Of a stretch of 64,000 nt of DNA, positions 59,786-64,000 are shown one piece after another. Origin of the DNA: Saccharopolyspora hirsuta (GTDB taxonomy: Bacteria; Actinomycetota; Actinomycetes; Mycobacteriales; Pseudonocardiaceae); the NCBI RefSeq assembly GCF_008630535.1, contig NZ_VWPH01000002.1, positions 248,001-312,000 on the forward strand, given 5' to 3'. Numbering within the stretch: the first letter of the stretch is position 1; each line of letters begins with the position of its first letter. The position numbers and the translations under genes are program-made. The notes below the pieces were generated by a model that was given only the letters and a program-made list of their open reading frames with translations, searched no databases and was not told where the DNA came from.

Positions 59786-60622
59786 ATGCGTCATAGGATC
59801 AGACCTGTGAGGGCGGCGACGGGGACCAGGATCCGGTCGCCGGAGTTCTGGCACGATCCGCGTTTCCCGCAGATCGAGTCGAGGCGCTCCTGCAGGCAGA
59901 ACTCCTGCTACCGGCCGCACACGCACGATCGCTTCGCCGTCGGGTTGATCGACGAGGGGACCAGCGAGTTCGTCGGGCGGTCCGCATCGCCGGTGCGCCT
60001 CGAACCGCGCGACGTCATTCTCATCCCCGCCGGGCACGTCCACTCGTGCAACCCGGTCAGCGGCGACTGGGTGTACCAGATGATGCTCTTCGATCCGGAG
60101 TGGCTTCGCGTGCGCGCGTGGGAGCACGACACGGCATTCGACGGGGCGATCCAAGTGCATCGCGACTCCGACGCGTACCGCCTCTTCGGCGAGGTGAACG
60201 CAGCGCTGTTCGAGGGGCCGCGTGATCTCGACGGGCTCGAACGGTCGCTTCGCCGTGCGTTCGCCGGGCTCGGAACCGCGAGCGTCCGGCGCGAGGATCC
60301 TGTCGGCGCATCCGCACTCGCGGCCAGGCTCCGCCCGGTTCTCGACGTGCTCGCAGAGCGGCCGGAGGACCCGCGCCTCGATGATCTCGTGACCGACGTC
60401 GGGATGAGTCGATACCAGCTGATCCGCGCCGTCAAGAGCGCCACCGGTCTCACGCCGATCGCCTGGCGCAACAACGCGCGCGTCATGCGGGCGCGGGCGA
60501 TGCTGCGGGGCGGGGAGCCGATCGCCTCCGTCGCGCACACCCTGGGGTTCGCGGACCAGAGCCACTTCCACCGCGTGTTCCGCGCCCACGTGGCGACGAC
60601 GCCTGGCGCGTACATGCGCTGA
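59786..60622 (+). CDS. AraC-family transcriptional regulator
   Basis: A 278-residue regulator: N-terminal cupin (about 25-110, YRPHTHDRFAVGLIDEGTSEFVG, LIPAGHVHSCNPV) and C-terminal pair of helix-turn-helix motifs (about 185-278, DVGMSRYQLIRAVKSATGLTPIAWRNNAR, IASVAHTLGFADQSHFHRVFRAHV). ATG 59786 is chosen with GAAGGG upstream; GTG 59762 and 59807 are alternatives. It lies 81 bp before a LysE exporter in the same direction, an arrangement in which the regulator often controls amino acid export. Codon use is less GC3-biased than the backbone. Confidence 0.87.
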   Translation: MRHRIRPVRAATGTRIRSPEFWHDPRFPQIESRRSCRQNSCYRPHTHDRFAVGLIDEGTSEFVGRSASPVRLEPRDVILIPAGHVHSCNPVSGDWVYQMMLFDPEWLRVRAWEHDTAFDGAIQVHRDSDAYRLFGEVNAALFEGPRDLDGLERSLRRAFAGLGTASVRREDPVGASALAARLRPVLDVLAERPEDPRLDDLVTDVGMSRYQLIRAVKSATGLTPIAWRNNARVMRARAMLRGGEPIASVAHTLGFADQSHFHRVFRAHVATTPGAYMR

Positions 60623-60703
60623 TGCAATTTCGTTCAATACGGTGAGCGCGAGCGGACCTCAAGATGGGCAGCGTCTTCTCCGCTCGTCCCGAACGAAAGT
60701 TTG

Positions 60704-61321
60704 ATGGATCAGTTTCTCGCCGTCGCCCTCGCCCACTTCCTCGCGCTGCTCATCCCCGGCGTCGACTTCTTCCTGATCGTCCGAACCGCCGCCGCCCACG
60801 GGTGGCGCAGCGCAAGCGGTGTCTGCACGGGCATCGCCTCGGCGAACGGGGTGTTCATCGTCGCCGCGCTCACCGGACTCACCTTGGTTGGTGACGATCG
60901 GATCCTCGCGTGGATCGAGCTCGCCGGTGGTGCGTTCCTCATCTCGATGGGCCTCGCCTTCTGGCGTGCGCGGATCTCGCTCACCGTCGACGCGGAAGGT
61001 GTTGTGGGACGCGCGGTGTGGATCAGGAACGTTGGCCTCGGGCTCGCCTCCGGGCTCCTGAACCCGAAGAACCTCCTGTTCTACGTCAGCCTCGCCGCCA
61101 CGCTGTCGTCGGCGACGACCGGGCAGCTCACGTTGTACGGGGCGTGGATGTTCTCCATCGTGCTGGCGTGGGACCTGTTCGTCGCCGCTGTGATGGGTGC
61201 CAAGCGAAGCCGCACGATTCTCGCGCGGGCGCTCCCGTGGATCACAAAGGCCGCGGCGATCGTCGTGACGCTGTTCGGGATCGGAGCGGTGCTCGCCGCG
61301 GTGAGGACGCTTGTGGTGTGA
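60704..61321 (+). CDS. LysE/RhtB-type amino acid exporter
   Basis: A 205-residue integral membrane protein with about six transmembrane segments. It starts MDQFLAVALAHFLALLIPGVDFFLIVRTAAAHGWR, the typical LysE-family N-terminus with the PGxD/N loop motif, and has GLLNPKNLLFYVSLA. ATG 60704 follows a TTG codon that could also initiate. Substrates in the family are basic or neutral amino acids and homoserine lactones. It pairs with the upstream AraC regulator. Confidence 0.9.
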   Translation: MDQFLAVALAHFLALLIPGVDFFLIVRTAAAHGWRSASGVCTGIASANGVFIVAALTGLTLVGDDRILAWIELAGGAFLISMGLAFWRARISLTVDAEGVVGRAVWIRNVGLGLASGLLNPKNLLFYVSLAATLSSATTGQLTLYGAWMFSIVLAWDLFVAAVMGAKRSRTILARALPWITKAAAIVVTLFGIGAVLAAVRTLVV

Positions 61322-61353
61322 GCGCCGCAGGTATCGGCGTCGTGAGGTTGGTC

Positions 61354-61376
61354 CGTGCCGGAACTCGGTGGAGTTC
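61354..61376 (+). repeat. Direct repeat, left copy
   Basis: GTGCCGGAACTCGGTGGAGT here and GTGCCGGAACTCGGTCGAAT at 61915 differ at two positions. The copies frame a 540-bp segment. Confidence 0.6.
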
Positions 61377-61777
61377 TGCCAAAACGTCTGATCCGCGGCG
61401 GCCCGCCCCACGTCCTGGTGACTCACGATTATTCGGTGAGCTTCCACTACCCGTTCTCCGACATCGACCGGTCGCGGTTCGCGGCCGCAGGTTTTGGCCT
61501 GGCTTCACGTTCTCGTCGGCTCACGGCGCAGCAGGTGCTGGAGGTGTGGCCACTTGCGTGGGTTCCGCAGGTGCGGATGGAAATCCACCTCGCTGCGGAC
61601 TCGGACCCGCAGGCTTCTCAGACGGAGGTCGCTGTGCGCTTCACCGAGTCGGTGGCCACGCTCGATGGTGCTTCGCCGTTCTGGGAGGAGAAGGCGTTCG
61701 AGGTCGAGGACCTGGGAGTGCCCACATCGGCGACCCACGAGTGGTTGGTCGGTCGAGCCGGTTTGCCCCTCGCTTGA
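61355..61777 (+). CDS. Unknown 140-residue protein
   Basis: The frame reads as a plausible soluble domain (HDYSVSFHYPFSDIDRSRFAAAGFGL, VWPLAWVPQVRMEIHL, VATLDGASPFWEEKAFEV) with balanced composition, and no family is recognised. GTG 61355 coincides with a direct repeat that recurs at 61915, so the true start may be a later GTG near 61418. A small acquired gene or a remnant is possible. Confidence 0.45.
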   Translation: MPELGGVLPKRLIRGGPPHVLVTHDYSVSFHYPFSDIDRSRFAAAGFGLASRSRRLTAQQVLEVWPLAWVPQVRMEIHLAADSDPQASQTEVAVRFTESVATLDGASPFWEEKAFEVEDLGVPTSATHEWLVGRAGLPLA

Positions 61778-61914
61778 GCGCAGCTTCGCATCGGCCGCAA
61801 CCGAGAAACCGGCCGGATGCGAATGCTGCTGGCGGAGGTGCGGGGATCGACCCTGCCGTCCCCAGGCGCGGGGCGGTGGCGACGAGCGCGGGCTGCGAAA
61901 TCAGATGGCCCTGC

Positions 61915-61937
61915 GTGCCGGAACTCGGTCGAATTTA
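61915..61937 (+). repeat. Direct repeat, right copy
   Basis: Second copy of the GTGCCGGAACTCGGT repeat, about 75 bp upstream of the ApeA-like gene and directly followed by an AT-rich stretch that may be its promoter. Confidence 0.6.
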
Positions 61938-61993
61938 GATTTTCAAACTGACATCTGTCGGCGAGACAAGAAGGAGCCCTGACGGGGAGCACG

Positions 61994-63475
61994 ATGTCCA
62001 ACGATCCTTTGAATCTCGACGAGGCCGGCGAGTGGGCTGGCCTGTGGTGGCTGCCGGACAAGCCTGACGAGAAGGTCCCGGGAGTCCTCCGGTACGACGC
62101 CGAAGGGGGTCTCTTGCTGTCGCTGATCGGCACCTTCGAGGACCGGATAATGACGACGGGCTCGTCAGGATGGACCGAGGTCCACGAAGGAACCCGTACC
62201 TGGGAAGTCATGCACGGTGTGGCCGAGCTCAGGGAGATCACTCTGCTCGGTTGTGTTCCAAAGAGCACGAGAAGGACCTTCGGTGCACGGGTGAAGAGCC
62301 CTGAAACGCAGACCATGACCGCGGCGACCGCGATCGTCGGCGCGCACGTCAACGGCGAGGAAGACGCGGCGTTCTCCATGGCGGAGGTCTCGGTCGACGA
62401 CTTAGGCCTCTGGGCGGCGTCTTCAGTGTTCGAAGGATTCCTCGGCGCTCCTGACGGCAAGATCGACGGGACCGGGCGCCTCTCGGTGAAGCCCGTCGAG
62501 GGGCAGTCGGTCGTGGTCGACGACACCGAGTATCGCCTTGTGCACACTCACACGCTCCCGTACTTCGACCAGCGCAAGGGCGGCGCTGTCGGACGTATGA
62601 GGGACACAGTCTCCATCTGCGTCGCGCCGGCCGAACCGTTCTCGCTGAGCGCTGCCTTGCAGGCGGCGAGCCTGGTGCAGGACCTGATCTCCCTGGCGAC
62701 GCACCGCGCGGCTGGGGTGATCTGGCTCCGGTTGGAGGTGGCCGGTACCGAGTTACTCCTCCCGAATGATCGGCCCCTGCCGCGTCGGCGCGCCGATGTG
62801 CTCTACTCGCCCGCAGCGGTGGGCGAGCATGACGCGAAGGTCGTCGACCATCACCGAGTGTTTTTCACCTGCGACTCGCTCCCGTTTGAGGAGGTCTTGC
62901 CCCGCTGGTGCGAGGCTCGTGGTCGCCTGCGGGCAGCGACGAACATGATCTTGGGCCTGCGCTACGCACCGGCCCGCTTCGTCGAGACCAATCTTCTGAC
63001 TGCAGTCGGTGCGGCCGAGGTGCTGCACCGAAACCTCCGCATCGACGAGAAGCCGTTCCCTCCGGCCGCGTTCAAGGCGATGCGCAGCGCCATGCTCGAG
63101 CAGGTCCCTGACGAGCACCGTTCAAGGTTCAAGGAGGTCATCCGCAACGACCCGACGCTGCGGGATCGACTGGACGCTCTTGTGATGCGTCCTGACCGGG
63201 AAGCAATCGGACTCTTGATGCCGGACGTCGAGAGATGGGCAGAACGGGCCTCCAAGGCCCGCAACGACCTGGCGCACGAAGGAAAGACGCCCAAGCACTC
63301 CTTCGACGAGCTGATCGCGATCGTCGAGGTGACCACCGCCGTCGTCATCCTCAACCTTCTGCACGAGCTCGGCCTGCCGGCCGAGCGGCAGAGGGAGATC
63401 GTGCGGGATCATCCAAGGCTCAGGCATACGGCTGGCCTCGCCCGCGAACGGCTGGTCGCCTCCGAATCCGACTGA
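61994..63475 (+). CDS. ApeA-like HEPN protein, probable anti-phage defence
   Basis: A 493-residue soluble protein. The N-terminal half (about 10-290) looks like the beta-rich ApeA N-terminal domain (WAGLWWLPDKPDEKVPGVLRYDAEGGLLLSLIGTF at the start). The C-terminal helical part (about 330-470) has the HEPN RNase motif Arg423-Asn-Asp-Leu-Ala-His428 (RxxxxH). ApeA proteins are single-gene abortive-infection systems that cut RNA on phage sensing. GC is visibly lower than the backbone, and the neighbours are accessory genes. ATG 61994. Confidence 0.78.
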   Translation: MSNDPLNLDEAGEWAGLWWLPDKPDEKVPGVLRYDAEGGLLLSLIGTFEDRIMTTGSSGWTEVHEGTRTWEVMHGVAELREITLLGCVPKSTRRTFGARVKSPETQTMTAATAIVGAHVNGEEDAAFSMAEVSVDDLGLWAASSVFEGFLGAPDGKIDGTGRLSVKPVEGQSVVVDDTEYRLVHTHTLPYFDQRKGGAVGRMRDTVSICVAPAEPFSLSAALQAASLVQDLISLATHRAAGVIWLRLEVAGTELLLPNDRPLPRRRADVLYSPAAVGEHDAKVVDHHRVFFTCDSLPFEEVLPRWCEARGRLRAATNMILGLRYAPARFVETNLLTAVGAAEVLHRNLRIDEKPFPPAAFKAMRSAMLEQVPDEHRSRFKEVIRNDPTLRDRLDALVMRPDREAIGLLMPDVERWAERASKARNDLAHEGKTPKHSFDELIAIVEVTTAVVILNLLHELGLPAERQREIVRDHPRLRHTAGLARERLVASESD

Positions 63476-63603
63476 CCCGCCCTACTCGCTGCTGGGCGCA
63501 GGACGGTCATTCATTCGAGACTGTCGGTCCCGTCGGGAAGACTATCGCCATGACCAAGGGGGCTGTCGCTGAGCGCAGATGCGCGGCGTAGGAGGTAGCT
63601 GCA

Positions 63604-64000
63604 TTGAGTGAGGGCGATTCAGTTGCGACCGCAGAAGCGCCGTCTGAGGATGGTGTGCACGTGACCGGCAAGAAGAGCACAGCGAAGCTTCATCACTACG
63701 TTCCACAGGGGTACCTTCGGGGCTTCGCTACGAACCAGGAGCGCATCAGCGTCATTCCCCTTGACCGCCGCCGAAAGCCTTACACGCCGAGCGTGAGGAA
63801 TGTGGCCGCGCAGAACCACTTCCACACGGTTGGCGAGTTCGAGGAGCCGGATGCGTTCGAGAAGGTGCTGAGCGAGGTGGAGGGCCAGGCCCTCGGCATC
63901 ATCAGGGGCTTTGCGGAAGGCGAGTTCCCTCCCTCCGAGCAGAACAGGTGGGCCTTCGCCCACTACATGGCGCTGCAAAGCGTGCGTGGGCCGGACACGC
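63604..64000 (+). CDS. DUF4238 protein, 3' end outside the window
   Basis: The first 132 codons are visible. The DUF4238 signature LHHYVPQGYLRGFA is at residues 29-42, followed by VIPLDRRRKPYTPSVRNVAAQNHFHTV. TTG 63604 is proposed as start because AGGAGG lies 8 nt upstream and no ATG is suitable. It is 128 bp downstream of the ApeA-like gene in the same direction. DUF4238 is common on accessory islands and its activity is unknown; it may be part of the defence island. Confidence 0.8.
   Translation, partial: MSEGDSVATAEAPSEDGVHVTGKKSTAKLHHYVPQGYLRGFATNQERISVIPLDRRRKPYTPSVRNVAAQNHFHTVGEFEEPDAFEKVLSEVEGQALGIIRGFAEGEFPPSEQNRWAFAHYMALQSVRGPDT

Noticed and set aside
63619-63978. Minus-strand frame of 119 codons at the right end
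   Set aside because: Antisense to the DUF4238 gene, which has a recognisable motif and a strong ribosome site.

Overview
The window is chromosomal DNA of a high-GC actinomycete. A mycothiol S-conjugate amidase (Mca), a BldB-free but chaplin-like pair of small secreted proteins, a type VII secretion EccC-type ATPase, DUF4307/DUF4245/DUF6542 proteins and very frequent GTG/TTG starts all point to Actinobacteria. Overall gene content fits the Pseudonocardiaceae (a Saccharopolyspora-like organism is my best guess; genus level is inference). From memory, the backbone follows the Mycobacterium tuberculosis Rv1080c-Rv1112 order: greA, DUF4307, mca, small membrane protein, DUF255 thioredoxin-like protein, hemolysin III, cis-prenyl transferase, PIN-PhoH, fumC, glpX, DUF4245, xseB/xseA, Rv1109c-like, ispH, Rv1111c-like, then ychF. 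Accessory blocks are inserted between these conserved genes.

Layout. 0-6.3 kb: ilvA, hppD with a divergent Lrp/AsnC regulator, greA, DUF4307, mca and a small membrane protein. 6.3-11.7 kb (accessory): an orphan EccC-like ATPase and a polyol operon (zinc dehydrogenase, DeoR regulator, xylulokinase) on the minus strand. 11.9-21.8 kb: DUF255 protein, GNAT acetyltransferase, hemolysin III, prenyl transferase, two tandem chaplin-like genes, a DUF885-like metalloprotein, PIN-PhoH and GuaB1. 21.8-27.1 kb: a DUF3800-like gene between copies of a short repeat, DUF4288, ATP-dependent DNA ligase, and a three-gene ECF sigma operon in which the first and last genes share an extracellular Cys domain. 27.1-38.4 kb: fumC, two trypsin-like secreted proteases on either side of a ferredoxin-NADP reductase, glpX, DUF4245, xseA/xseB operon, Rv1109c-like gene, ispH and DUF6542.

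38.4-49.4 kb (accessory): a complete sugar-utilisation locus. It has a CUT2 ABC importer, a secreted GH172 (DUF2961) glycoside hydrolase, a LacI repressor, an L-fucose/L-arabinose-type isomerase and an FGGY kinase. The importer and the isomerase promoters have the same architecture (TTGACA, 18-nt spacer, TAGCGT) and each is followed immediately by the same 17-bp operator in opposite orientation. GH172 enzymes include D-arabinofuranosidases, and a fucose-type isomerase plus FGGY kinase can convert D-arabinose to D-ribulose-5-phosphate, so I propose a D-arabinose/D-arabinan salvage regulon. This is inference.

49.5-58.6 kb: esterase-like lipoprotein and a DNA-repair group (RmuC, SbcD, SbcC, Ogt, Ada-AlkA fusion), a small lipoprotein, then ychF (58.6-59.7 kb). 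59.8-64 kb (accessory, less extreme GC): AraC regulator with a LysE exporter, a small unknown gene, an ApeA-like HEPN protein (probable anti-phage abortive infection) and a DUF4238 gene cut by the window end.

Non-coding structure is unusually rich. There is a 118-bp interspersed repeat in inverted copies at both 1-116 and 33490-33607 (a third, diverged copy at about 14.5 kb), a family of AT-rich TTTCA/TGAAA palindromes in pairs in intergenic gaps, a REP-like repeat around the DUF3800 gene, and many perfect hairpin terminators between convergent genes. I saw no rRNA, tRNA, CRISPR array or transposase.
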